Assembly (NCBI GenBank): GCA_036702855.1
Contig: DATNQF010000004.1
Location: forward strand, 1-15,390
Source: JACVSF01 sp036702855
Lineage (GTDB): Bacteria > Cyanobacteriota > Cyanobacteriia > Phormidesmidales > Phormidesmidaceae
DNA: 15,390 bases
Reading direction: 5' to 3'
Shown here: piece after piece, positions 5,574 to 13,347 of the stretch
How the letters are laid out: each line of letters starts with the position of its first letter
Position numbering within the stretch: the stretch's first letter is position 1
Translations under genes and position numbers: made by a program
The notes under the pieces: model-generated
What the model saw: the letters and a program-made list of their open reading frames with translations, nothing else
What the model was told of the DNA's origin: nothing
Databases searched by the model: none

Positions 5574-8500
5574 GTGCATATCAAGCGCGTTGAGCTGTCT
5601 CACTTCAAATCTTTTGGGGGTACGACCCAGGTTCCGCTTCTACCTGGGTTCACAGTGATTTCTGGGCCAAATGGTTCTGGGAAATCAAATATTCTAGATG
5701 CGCTCCTATTCGCGCTGGGGCTAGCCAGTTCCAAGGGAATGCGGGCCGACCGGCTGCCTGACTTGGTGAACCAATCTCAAACTAACCGTCGCGCCACCTC
5801 TGAGGCTATCGTCACGGTTACCTTTGATATTAGTGACGTTCCGCCTGAACTGTTGCTGGATGACGAGATGCAGCCGACGGTGGGGGCACTAGCTGCCAGT
5901 CATAGCTCTGGGCACAATGGAGGTGCTAAGGGAACCGAGCTAACTGGCGATAAGGTTGTGCCTTTGCCTGCGCTTCCCCGAGAATGGACAGTCACTCGGC
6001 GGTTGCGAGTAACCAGCCAGGGCACTTACACCTCTAATTACTACATCAACGGGGAATCTTGCACGCTCAACGAGCTGCACGACCAGCTTCAGCGGTTTCG
6101 GATTTACCCTGAGGGCTACAACGTAGTTCTGCAAGGGGACGTGACCAGCATTATTTCAATGAACTCGCGAGAGCGGCGAGAGATCATTGACGAGCTGGCC
6201 GGGGTCGCCGCCTTTGATCGCAAGATTAATCAGGCGAGGGAGAAGCTAGAAGTCGTCAAAGACCGAGAAGAACGATTCCGAATCGTCGAGCGTGAGTTGC
6301 AGGGACAGCTAGAGCGCTTGGCGCAGGATCGGCAAAAGGCTGAAAAGTATCAGCGGCTCAAGGCCCAACTTCAGGAAAAGAGTCAGTGGGAAAAGGTTTT
6401 AGTTTGGCGTAGTCAGCAGTCAAGAGCGGCGCAATTGCAGCACCAGATTGAGGCGGGTGAACAGGAAGCGACGCAGTTGGCTCAGGCTATTGCAGAAGCT
6501 ACCCAGGTCTTAACAGGTCTAGGGACAGAACTCGAAACACTCAATGCTCGGGTCAAAGCGCTAGGCGAGGATGAACACTTAGCGTTGCAGTCTAAGCTGG
6601 CGACTCAAGATGCCGAACTGCGGCAACTCCAGCGGCAAGAGCAAGCCTTAAAACAGGCTAGCCATGCAACTGCGGATGGACTACGACAGGCACAAATCGC
6701 AATTCAGACTCATCAGCAGGAACTGACGACGCTGGCTCAGGAGATTGCTGGACTCGAATCAGGCGATTTGGTGAGTCTAGTCCGGGCCAGAGATATTGTG
6801 CAGCAGGAGCTAGACCAGCGACGGGAAGCGGCTAGTGCGATCGCATCTGCCTCTGAAGCTTGGGTGCAAGCACAAACCCAGTTACGTCACCAACTCGAAA
6901 CCCTTTTAACTGCGCTGGAACCGCAGCGGACTGAGCAAGTGCGCCTGCAAGAGCGCCAGACCCAGCTCCAACAGCAGATCGAGAGCTACACCGATACCCT
7001 GCGAACGCTGACGGAGGAAGCCAGTAGCCAGGAAGCTCAGGGTCAAATCTTGGCAACTCGAGAACTGGCGGCGGCTGAGAAGACTGTGCAGATTTTGGCG
7101 CAGCAGCTCGCGGAAGTCGAACAAGATCTCAAGGTTCAGCGAGAGACCCAAACGCGACTGGTGAGAGAGCAACGGGAGAGTCAGCGACAGCTCGACAAGC
7201 TCGAAGCTCAGGCCCAAGCGCTTCAGGAAAGCCAGGGCACCCAGGCAACTCAAGTGCTGCTAGAGAGCGGCCTAAAAGGAATTTGTGGGTTAGTGGCTCA
7301 ATTGGGCAAGGTCGAGCCGCGCTATCAGCTAGCCCTAGAGATTGCTGCAGGGGGGCGCTTGGGGTATCTAGTCGTCGAAAACGACAGAGTTGCCGCCCGA
7401 GGTATTGACCTACTCAAGCAACGGCGAGCGGGACGGGCTACCTTTCTGCCGCTTAATGCTATTCGCGCGCCCCACTTCACCCCTATTTCGGCCTGGCAGC
7501 GACCCACTGGCTTCATTGACTACGCCGTTAACCTGATTGAGTGCGAACCGCGTTATCAAGAGGTGTTTACCTACGTCTTCGGCAACACAGTTGTCTTTGA
7601 AACGCTAGAGGAAGCCCGGCAGCACCTAGGCCAATTCCGCATTGTCACGCTGGATGGTGAAATGCTGGAAACCAGCGGTGCGATGACCGGGGGCAGCGTG
7701 AATCGGCGGCAGGGTGGTTTGCACTTTGGCACGATGGAACCTGCAGAGTCGGAAGAGGCGAAAATGTTGCGTCACCGACTCCAAGAAATTGAAGTTATTC
7801 TGGCTCGCTGTGAAACCTCTATTGAGCAGGCGGTTGGCACAATACGCCAAACCTCCCAAGTCCTCATGGAAGCCCGTCAGCGGCACCGGGAATTGGAATT
7901 GCAGGTGAAGCAGAATCAAACCCAGCACCAGCAACTCCACGAACGGCAGACTCAGGCCCAAACTCAACTCCAACGCGGTCAACATGAACTTGCCAGCGTT
8001 CAAGAGCGGCTACAAGTCTTAGAAGCGACCTTGCCCACCCAGGAGGCCGAAGTCCAGGCTAAGCGGCAGGCCCTAGCTGACCTGGAGCAATCCCAAAGTC
8101 ACGGTGAGTGGCAGCAGGCTCAAACCCAGATTCGTGCTTTAGAAGGTCAGCTTACAGAGCGGCAGCAGGCCCTACAGGCTGCTGATCGGCGGTTGCAGGA
8201 ACTGCAAACCCAGCGGGAACGCCTAGAAGCAACCCTACAGCAGAATCAGCAGCGAATCGAGACTTTCCGCCAGCAGCAGCACGAACAGCAAACCCAGCTC
8301 GATAGCCTAGAGGCTCAGCAAACTGAGCTAGCAACGGCGGCAGCAGAAACCCGTCAAGCCATTGCGATCCTCGATCAAACCCTGGCGGCTGAGAAGGCCC
8401 AGCGCGATCGCATGGAGTACCAATTGCGAGAACGACAAACTGCAAAGCAGCAGCAGGAGTGGCAGCGGCAAAAGCTGCTAGAGGTGCAGCAGGAGCGGCG

Positions 8501-9251
8501 GCAGCAGTTGAACGATCTGCAAACCCAACTTCAGGTTCAGGGAGCAGATCTGCCCGATCCGTTGCCCGAAATCCCAGAGAATCTAGATCTAGAAGAGCTG
8601 GCTAAGGAGTTGCGATCGCTCCAGCGACGCCTAGAAGCGCTAGAACCTGTCAACATGCTGGCGCTGGAGGAATACAACCGCACCCAGGAACGCTTGGAAG
8701 ACCTGAGCCAAAAGCTCGGCACTCTAGAGGAAGAGCGCACTGAGCTGCTGTTGCGGGTCGAGAATTTCACTACTCTGCGGCGACAGGCATTTCAAGAAGC
8801 CTTTGATGCGGTGAATAAAAACTTTGAGGCTATCTTTGCCGAACTCTCCGATGGGGACGGTCATTTGCAGCTAGATGATCCGCAAGATCCCTTTAATGGC
8901 GGTCTTAATCTAGTCGCCCACCCTAAGGGCAAACCCGTGCGACGTTTGGCTTCCATGTCGGGGGGTGAAAAATCTCTGACTGCATTAAGCTTTATCTTCG
9001 CGCTACAACGCTACCGCCCCTCCCCCTTCTACGCTTTTGATGAGGTAGATATGTTTCTCGATGGGGCGAATGTAGAGCGGCTTTCCCGCATGATCAAGCA
9101 CCAGGCTAAGCAAGCCCAGTTCATTGTGGTGAGCCTACGTCGTCCTATGATCGAGTCTTCAGAGCGCACCATCGGCGTCACCCAAGCCCGAGGAGCCTAT
9201 ACTCAGGTGCTTGGCATCGATCTGCAATCCAAGAGTACAGCCACAGTGTAA
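5574..9251 (+). CDS. smc: Chromosome segregation ATPase Smc
   Basis: Full-length 1225-residue Smc, which organises the chromosome as a homodimer with ScpA and ScpB. Order of parts: N-terminal ATPase head with Walker A GPNGSGKS (31-38); coiled coil from about 195; a hinge at about 564-715, opening with GLKGICGLVAQ and ending in the glycine-rich TSGAMTGGSVNRR; a returning Gln/Glu-rich coiled coil; and a C-terminal head with signature SGGEKS (1129-1134) and Walker B FYAFDEVD (Asp1156-Glu1157). The head carries an extra Gly/Ser/His-rich insertion at about 92-136 compared with the usual layout. The GTG at 5574 gives the canonical HIKRVELSHFKSFGG opening; a GAGG lies 12 bases upstream. scpA and scpB are not in this window. 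Identification is certain; insertion boundaries are approximate. Confidence 0.97.
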   Translation: MHIKRVELSHFKSFGGTTQVPLLPGFTVISGPNGSGKSNILDALLFALGLASSKGMRADRLPDLVNQSQTNRRATSEAIVTVTFDISDVPPELLLDDEMQPTVGALAASHSSGHNGGAKGTELTGDKVVPLPALPREWTVTRRLRVTSQGTYTSNYYINGESCTLNELHDQLQRFRIYPEGYNVVLQGDVTSIISMNSRERREIIDELAGVAAFDRKINQAREKLEVVKDREERFRIVERELQGQLERLAQDRQKAEKYQRLKAQLQEKSQWEKVLVWRSQQSRAAQLQHQIEAGEQEATQLAQAIAEATQVLTGLGTELETLNARVKALGEDEHLALQSKLATQDAELRQLQRQEQALKQASHATADGLRQAQIAIQTHQQELTTLAQEIAGLESGDLVSLVRARDIVQQELDQRREAASAIASASEAWVQAQTQLRHQLETLLTALEPQRTEQVRLQERQTQLQQQIESYTDTLRTLTEEASSQEAQGQILATRELAAAEKTVQILAQQLAEVEQDLKVQRETQTRLVREQRESQRQLDKLEAQAQALQESQGTQATQVLLESGLKGICGLVAQLGKVEPRYQLALEIAAGGRLGYLVVENDRVAARGIDLLKQRRAGRATFLPLNAIRAPHFTPISAWQRPTGFIDYAVNLIECEPRYQEVFTYVFGNTVVFETLEEARQHLGQFRIVTLDGEMLETSGAMTGGSVNRRQGGLHFGTMEPAESEEAKMLRHRLQEIEVILARCETSIEQAVGTIRQTSQVLMEARQRHRELELQVKQNQTQHQQLHERQTQAQTQLQRGQHELASVQERLQVLEATLPTQEAEVQAKRQALADLEQSQSHGEWQQAQTQIRALEGQLTERQQALQAADRRLQELQTQRERLEATLQQNQQRIETFRQQQHEQQTQLDSLEAQQTELATAAAETRQAIAILDQTLAAEKAQRDRMEYQLRERQTAKQQQEWQRQKLLEVQQERRQQLNDLQTQLQVQGADLPDPLPEIPENLDLEELAKELRSLQRRLEALEPVNMLALEEYNRTQERLEDLSQKLGTLEEERTELLLRVENFTTLRRQAFQEAFDAVNKNFEAIFAELSDGDGHLQLDDPQDPFNGGLNLVAHPKGKPVRRLASMSGGEKSLTALSFIFALQRYRPSPFYAFDEVDMFLDGANVERLSRMIKHQAKQAQFIVVSLRRPMIESSERTIGVTQARGAYTQVLGIDLQSKSTATV

Positions 9252-9252
9252 A

Positions 9253-9281
9253 CCGGACAGTATCCCCCCAATTCTGTTCGG
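9253..9281 (+). terminator. Possible weak terminator hairpin after smc
   Basis: CCGGACAG (9253-9260) pairs with CTGTTCGG (9274-9281) with one G-T wobble and a 13-nt loop, directly after the smc stop. No T-run follows, so it may only be an mRNA 3' structure. Confidence 0.35.
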
Positions 9282-9292
9282 AAACCTGGCTC

Positions 9293-9320
9293 TGTTAATT
9301 TGTGCGATTGTGGTTAAGAT
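9293..9320 (+). promoter_or_regulatory. Candidate promoter of the PRC-barrel gene
   Basis: TGTTAA (9293-9298) and TAAGAT (9315-9320) are spaced by 16 bases and lie 45 bases before the start at 9365. The match to a housekeeping sigma factor consensus is only moderate. Confidence 0.25.
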
Positions 9321-9364
9321 GGACATTTAATAGGCGTATGAGCTAAAATTTCTCGACTCGCGAG

Positions 9365-10315
9365 ATGGATGACATGACCCTCGACAAGTATCGTCTTCGC
9401 TCTGACTTTTTGGGCACCCAGGTAATTACCCGCAATGCAGGCAAGCGCTTGGGGGTAGTCAGCCAAATCTGGGTTGATGTGGATCGAGGTGAAGTCGTCG
9501 CCTTTGGCCTACGCGAAAGCATTCTCTCTGGGGTGGTGTCGGGGACGCAGCAAATCATGTCCCTAAGCAGCATTCGCCAGATTGGGGATGTGATTTTGGT
9601 AGATGATGACGCGGCGGTTGATGAGGATATCAACGTTGCGCCTTTTAGCACATTGGTTAACTGTGAAGTTGTCACTGAAACGGGTGAAATGTTGGGCCGG
9701 GTCAGGGGCTTCAAGTTTGATGTGACTACTGGCAAGCTGGAAACGATTGTCATTGCTTCTTTAGGGCTGCCCCAAATCCCTGACCAGGTGATCAGCACCT
9801 ATGAGCTGCCCATTGATGAAATTGTCAGCAGCGGCCCAGATCGTCTAATTGTGTTTGAAGGGGCCGAAGAAAAGCTAGTGCAGCTCAGCGTGGGACTGCT
9901 AGAGCGGTTGGGTATTGGTAGCCCCCCGTGGGAACGCGACAGCGACAGCGAATACATCATGCCGGTGTCTACGTCCAATCAGTTACCCTCAGGAACCCAG
10001 GTGGCGGCTGAACCGATTCGTAACCGTGCGCCTGTGGTAGAGGAGCGCTGGAGTGACGACGACTGGGATGAGCCGGAGCCTCTTCCAGTTGAGCCAGAAC
10101 CCGTACGGCGTCAGATGTATCGTGAAGCGCCTTTGGAAGAGTCTAACTGGAGCGACACCTCTGGTGAGCCAGAGTACGCTGAGTTTGAGGCTGACTTTAA
10201 AGAGGTGACTGAAGATATTTGGTCTGATGACCAGCCTGAACCCTATCAAGCGCCTCCGGTGAACATTCCTCAAAAGAAAAAAGTCACGGAATACGAAGAG
10301 GAACTGGACTACTAA
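9365..10315 (+). CDS. Two-domain PRC-barrel protein with acidic C-terminal tail
   Basis: A 316-residue soluble protein. Residues 11-80 and 92-166 are two PRC-barrel-like domains, recognisable by the paired motifs LRSDFLGTQVITRNAGKRLG and VNCEVVTETGEMLGRVRGFK followed by I-V-V strands. PRC barrels occur in photosynthetic reaction centre H subunits and in RimM and generally mediate protein or RNA contacts. Residues 187-310 are a disordered, Asp/Glu/Pro-rich tail carrying three WSD motifs (Trp229, Trp262, Trp286), and the end is a KKK stretch plus acidic EEELDY. Start: ATG at 9365 or the ATG three codons later; neither has a good Shine-Dalgarno. It follows smc by 113 bases on the same strand, possibly with its own promoter. 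Specific partner and function are unknown. Confidence 0.85.
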   Translation: MDDMTLDKYRLRSDFLGTQVITRNAGKRLGVVSQIWVDVDRGEVVAFGLRESILSGVVSGTQQIMSLSSIRQIGDVILVDDDAAVDEDINVAPFSTLVNCEVVTETGEMLGRVRGFKFDVTTGKLETIVIASLGLPQIPDQVISTYELPIDEIVSSGPDRLIVFEGAEEKLVQLSVGLLERLGIGSPPWERDSDSEYIMPVSTSNQLPSGTQVAAEPIRNRAPVVEERWSDDDWDEPEPLPVEPEPVRRQMYREAPLEESNWSDTSGEPEYAEFEADFKEVTEDIWSDDQPEPYQAPPVNIPQKKKVTEYEEELDY

Positions 10316-10410
10316 GTGACGTAGTTGATGGTTTGTAAAGAAAAGTCTCTGCCGCAAGCCGTATCTTCCTATAGTTGGAAAACGGTAGCTAGATAGAGCA
10401 TGAGCCGCCC

Positions 10411-10443
10411 TTAGGTTTCTTAGACTAAACGCTCAGAACCTAA
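10411..10443 (+). other. Stem-loop in the leader of the DUF2993 gene
   Basis: TTAGGTT (10411-10417) and AACCTAA (10437-10443) are 7-base reverse complements 21 bases before the ATG at 10464. It could be a 5' UTR hairpin or an operator; the sequence does not tell which. Confidence 0.35.
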
Positions 10444-10463
10444 ATACTAAGGATGGTTACGGC

Positions 10464-11204
10464 ATGAGTGGAGGCGATTTGAGCCTAGGGGATCAGGCCA
10501 TTAGCAAGGCTGTAGAAGTGGGTTTGACCACCCAACTAGATGAGGTCGAGAATTTAGACGTTAACGTGCAAACCAATCCTTTGGGGCTGCTTCAGGGGGA
10601 ACTCGACTCTGTGCAGATCGAGGGTGAGGGTCTGGTAATGAAGCAGGACCTGCGCACTGAAAAGCTGGAAGTTCAGACCGATGGTCTTGCCATTAATCCT
10701 CTGAAAGTGGCTTTTGGCGAAATTGAGCTAACTCGGCCAACCAATGCTAGTGCCATGATTTTGTTGAAGGAAGCCGATATTGATCGGGCCTTTAACTCTG
10801 ACTTCATTAAGCGCAAGCTGCAAGGGCTAGAGATTTCGGTGAACGGGCAGCCGACTAAGGTAAATACTCAGCAGGTTGAGTTTCGCTTGCCTGGGGAAGG
10901 CAAAGTTGCGATCGCAGCTGATGTTCTTCTGCCTGACAGCGGAGAGACTAAGCACATCTCCTTTTCTGCAGTGCCCAAAATGGCCCCTAGTGGTCAGCAG
11001 ATCATCCTAGAGGACATTCAGCCTAGCGACAATGGGGAGATCTCGGAACTGACAAACTGCTTGGTCAAGAGCGCAGGGGATCTGCTCGATCTCCGCAACT
11101 TTGAGATAGAGGGCATGGACCTATGCCTCAACCGGGTAGAGATCCGTCAGGGCGAGATGGAGTTGAAAGCCGACGCTCGGGTTGAAAAGTTCCCCGGTAA
11201 ATAA
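10464..11204 (+). CDS. DUF2993 (LmeA-like) protein
   Basis: A 246-residue protein that fits the DUF2993 family, typified by the mycobacterial lipid-binding protein LmeA. It opens with SLGDQAISKAVEVGLTTQLDEVENLDVNVQTNP-like segments (residues 7-39), then repeated short beta strands with the spacing V-x-I-x-G-x-G-L (49-57) and EVQTDGLAINPLKVAFGEIEL (69-89), as expected for an elongated lipid-binding beta fold. Unlike LmeA it has no signal peptide, so it is predicted cytoplasmic or peripheral. AAGGA lies 10 bases before the ATG at 10464 and supports the start. It runs in the same direction as the PRC-barrel gene, 148 bases downstream. Lipid binding is inferred from the family and not shown by any residue here. 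Confidence 0.8.
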   Translation: MSGGDLSLGDQAISKAVEVGLTTQLDEVENLDVNVQTNPLGLLQGELDSVQIEGEGLVMKQDLRTEKLEVQTDGLAINPLKVAFGEIELTRPTNASAMILLKEADIDRAFNSDFIKRKLQGLEISVNGQPTKVNTQQVEFRLPGEGKVAIAADVLLPDSGETKHISFSAVPKMAPSGQQIILEDIQPSDNGEISELTNCLVKSAGDLLDLRNFEIEGMDLCLNRVEIRQGEMELKADARVEKFPGK

Positions 11205-11216
11205 CCGGCATCCTCG

Positions 11217-11278
11217 AACCCAGGTTTCTACTTTGGCAACGTTAAACAGAGTTTGTCACCACAGAAGAAACCTGGGTT
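11217..11278 (+). terminator. 13-bp inverted repeat after the DUF2993 gene, possible terminator
   Basis: AACCCAGGTTTCT (11217-11229) is the exact reverse complement of AGAAACCTGGGTT (11266-11278), and CTTTATG follows. The 36-nt loop is long and contains a smaller AAAC-AGA-GTTT hairpin. It lies 12 bases after the stop codon. The arms straddle the start of the duplicated block at 11228, so part of the palindrome belongs to that duplication. Confidence 0.45.
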
Positions 11279-11321
11279 CTTTATGCAACTATTTCAGGTT
11301 CAGCAGACCCTCTTCTTTGAG
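11228..11321. repeat. Tandem repeat unit 1: stranded copy of the GIY-YIG gene 3' end
   Basis: This 94-base block matches 11323-11417 with 8 substitutions and one 1-base gap. Read on the minus strand, its first part would encode LKEEGLLNLK and a stop, nearly the same as the real C-terminus LKEEGLLDLK of the adjacent gene. It is therefore a decayed tandem duplicate of the last codons of that gene plus its downstream DNA. Confidence 0.85.
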
Positions 11322-11322
11322 C

Positions 11323-11417
11323 CTACTTTGGCAACGTTAAAACAGAGTTTGTCACCACAGAAGAGACCTGGGTTCTTTATGCCCCTATTTCAGATCTAGC
11401 AGCCCCTCTTCCTTGAG
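11323..11417. repeat. Tandem repeat unit 2: includes the genuine 3' end of the GIY-YIG gene
   Basis: The second 95-base unit. Bases 11385-11417 are the last ten codons and stop of the GIY-YIG gene; bases 11323-11384 are its immediate downstream sequence. The units are separated by one base. Confidence 0.85.
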
Positions 11418-11924
11418 TTTGGGGTTGAACCGCAGATCCATTTGTACGCCGCGTGCTTTCAACTTGTCGAGAACCTGGGCTTCTAATCGGCGGGCCAGGT
11501 TCTTCAAGTACTTAATCTGGGCTAGGTCCTCTAACGCTTCGTACTCCGCTTTTTCTGCGTCCGTCATGGCCCGTTTCGCATCTAGCGGCTGGTTCCAGGC
11601 GTCGGCTTTGGCTCCATTGCCTGGGGGAACCGTCCCGGTTTCCTCGATCCAGGCAGTGCGGATGCCCTCCAGCAGCGTTCGATTGGGCCGCTCGACTAGC
11701 TGCACCTTGACCCAGTGGCAGGCGTTTGGTTGACGCACCAGGTGTTGCTTCAGGCTGAGAAAGACATCGCGAGAGTAGCCAACATACTGAAGGACGTGAT
11801 CCGCATCATAAATTGCATAAATGCCAACCTTGCCCTGTAGATTTTCGGGAATTGTCCCCTCGCTGTTGAGGTATGGAATTGTTTCCAGGCTAGTCAGGGT
11901 CGGGTTGGGCAGTTGGGAAGTCAT
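11385..11924 (-). CDS. GIY-YIG domain protein
   Basis: A 179-residue protein. Residues 31-100 carry a GIY-YIG-type fold: GKVGIYAIYD gives the GIY strand (34-36) and LQYVGYSRDV the YIG-equivalent strand (YVG, 47-49), with Arg52 at the position of the catalytic arginine. Glu86 or Glu94 on the following helix could be the metal-binding acid. Residues 118-178 are highly charged and helical (AEKAEYEALEDLAQIKYLKN). GIY-YIG nucleases cleave DNA using one divalent metal; small stand-alone cyanobacterial and plastid members like this have no defined substrate, and whether it is catalytically active cannot be settled from sequence. The ATG at 11924 has no clear Shine-Dalgarno. The 3' end is duplicated just downstream, at 11228-11321. 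Confidence 0.8.
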   Translation of the reverse strand: MTSQLPNPTLTSLETIPYLNSEGTIPENLQGKVGIYAIYDADHVLQYVGYSRDVFLSLKQHLVRQPNACHWVKVQLVERPNRTLLEGIRTAWIEETGTVPPGNGAKADAWNQPLDAKRAMTDAEKAEYEALEDLAQIKYLKNLARRLEAQVLDKLKARGVQMDLRFNPKLKEEGLLDLK

Positions 11925-12077
11925 CGTTAAGTCAATTCACTTGAAGGGCCGGAGTTTGAAGATCTTAGCTTTGTCGCCAGGAGCCTGGAGCAAGGCCGTA
12001 AAGAATCGTGTTCTCTTGAAGGGTGTCCTACGCGATAATCTCTGTGCAGATTTTGCTAGCCTTACCCCTGAACTGAT

Positions 12078-12194
12078 ATGAATTCGTTGCGTGATGTTGC
12101 CAATGTCGTCATTGCCATTGTGCTTTTGGCTTTTATTGGCCTCAGCCTGTTTCGGCTAACGGTGTTCTTTTTGCAGTCCCAGAATTTGATCTAG
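12078..12194 (+). CDS. Possible 38-residue single-span membrane protein
   Basis: An ATG-initiated frame of 38 codons: a short polar start (MNSLRDVANV), a hydrophobic span at about residues 10-25 (VVIAIVLLAFIGLSLF), Arg26, a second hydrophobic stretch (27-32) and a polar QSQN end. It resembles in shape the tiny hydrophobic subunits of photosynthetic and respiratory complexes, but I do not recognise it as PsbX, PsbY, Psb30, PetL, PetN or any other that I know. It fills part of a 409-base interval between two minus-strand genes that otherwise looks non-coding. There is no clear Shine-Dalgarno. Its TAG stop is the first three bases of TAGTGGAC, where similarity to repeat copy A begins, so the C-terminus may have been set by the repeat. 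Existence as a gene is unproven. Confidence 0.4.
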   Translation: MNSLRDVANVVIAIVLLAFIGLSLFRLTVFFLQSQNLI

Positions 12195-12303
12195 TGGACT
12201 GGCAGGGCTAAAGCTGTGCATTGTCATTCCGAGCCTGCGCGTAGTCCAAGGGCATGGCTGCGCTAGCGCTCTGCACTCTACGGGAAGCAAGCTACGCAAT
12301 GAC
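12192..12303. repeat. Modular palindromic repeat, copy B
   Basis: Shares blocks with copy A at 4671-4765: TAGTGGAC, the 29 bases at 12206-12234 in direct orientation, 12223-12256 in inverted orientation, and GGCATGGCTGCGCT at 12251-12264. Its ends are imperfect inverted repeats (GTCATTCCGAGC at the left; GCTACGCAATGAC at 12291-12303). It lies between the 38-codon ORF and the SpoIIM-family stop codon. Confidence 0.8.
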
Positions 12304-12333
12304 CATGCCTAATTTTGGATGTGTCAACCTCTA

Positions 12334-13347
12334 CTATGGCAATACTTTCTGGGCTTCAGAAGTAGGTTTTTTGCGGCAGCAGTAGCGCACCAGTGCCACG
12401 AAAATAGCTGTTCCCACAACGTATTTCACTACATTGGGAATCCAGGTTTGGGGTGAGAAAAAGCCCTCGATGGTACCTGCGATTATCAGCAGAGGAATGA
12501 TGCCGTAGACTAGTTTGGCCGCTTGCAGTCCGTAGACTTTCAGTGCATCCAATCGGCGGTACTGCCCCGGCATAAGAATGGCACGGGCCAATAACAGCCC
12601 TGCACCTCCCGCAAAGAAAATGGCAGGCAACTCTAGCGAACCGTGGGGAAAGACAAAGGCCCACAGGTCATAGGCTAAGCCCGCTTGAGCAACCAAAGTG
12701 CCGATTGAGCCAATCATGAGGCCATTGAACGCCATCATGTAGACAGTGAACGCGCCTGGGGGCGTAATCAGCGGAATGTGTTGCAGAAACATGGTGACTC
12801 CGCCCACGATCGCAACTAGGGATACGGAAATGTTGTTGATCATGATGGCGCTGGAGGCTACAGGCTCAACGCCCATAATGGAAACGGTCCAGAGTTCCTT
12901 AGTTTCTTTAACCTCCTCAACAAAACTGCTGCCCAGAACTAGATTCATAAAACTGGGGTCGCGCCAAGAGTACCACCAACCGATTAGCCCACCCAGGACG
13001 AAAAGCAGGGTTGCGATCGCAATATAAACCCAACTCTGCTGCACCGTTTCAGGGAAGCCATAGCGGTAGAAGTCAAGTAAGTCCTGCCATTCCTGCCGCC
13101 GAGATCCCTGGTAGATCTGACTGTAACTGCGGCCCGCAAGTCGTTGTAGATCTTGGGTGACAGCCTGACCGACATCGTTACTCTTAGCCCGCGCCAAATC
13201 TGCTGACACCGAGCGGTAGAGGCTGGCCATGCTGCGGATCTGGTCACTCGTCAAAGATTGGATTCCTTTTTTCTCTGCCTGACCTAAAAGCTGCTCCAAT
13301 TGCCGCCAGCTTTTTTCCCGCCGGGCCATCCACCGCTGAATATTCAT
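12334..13347 (-). CDS. SpoIIM family (stage II sporulation protein M-like) membrane protein
   Basis: A 337-residue integral membrane protein. Residues 1-100 are a cytoplasmic, charged helical domain (ARREKSWRQLEQLL and SLYRSVSADLARAK). Membrane spans follow at about 105-127, 164-188, 196-222, 240-258, 277-297 and 303-321. The hallmark is FPHGSLELPAIFFAGGAGLLLARAIL (residues 233-258; the PHG-x-x-E motif), typical of SpoIIM-family proteins in non-sporulating bacteria. In Bacillus SpoIIM belongs to the engulfment machinery, but here no sporulation is implied and the role is unknown. The ATG at 13347 lacks a strong Shine-Dalgarno. It is divergent, over 83 bases, from a polytopic membrane gene followed by an RDD gene; RDD and SpoIIM genes are frequent neighbours in bacteria. 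Confidence 0.88.
   Translation of the reverse strand: MNIQRWMARREKSWRQLEQLLGQAEKKGIQSLTSDQIRSMASLYRSVSADLARAKSNDVGQAVTQDLQRLAGRSYSQIYQGSRRQEWQDLLDFYRYGFPETVQQSWVYIAIATLLFVLGGLIGWWYSWRDPSFMNLVLGSSFVEEVKETKELWTVSIMGVEPVASSAIMINNISVSLVAIVGGVTMFLQHIPLITPPGAFTVYMMAFNGLMIGSIGTLVAQAGLAYDLWAFVFPHGSLELPAIFFAGGAGLLLARAILMPGQYRRLDALKVYGLQAAKLVYGIIPLLIIAGTIEGFFSPQTWIPNVVKYVVGTAIFVALVRYCCRKKPTSEAQKVLP

Noticed and set aside
7626..8003. A 125-codon minus-strand open frame inside smc
   Set aside because: Leu/Phe-rich translation complementary to the Gln/Glu coiled coil; an expected shadow of that codon usage.
9343..9798. A 151-codon minus-strand open frame opposite the PRC-barrel gene
   Set aside because: Low-complexity Ser/Thr-rich translation, typical of antisense to a conserved coding region.
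12334..13347. Sporulation capacity implied by the SpoIIM homologue
   Set aside because: SpoIIM-family proteins are widespread in non-sporulating bacteria and no other sporulation gene is present.
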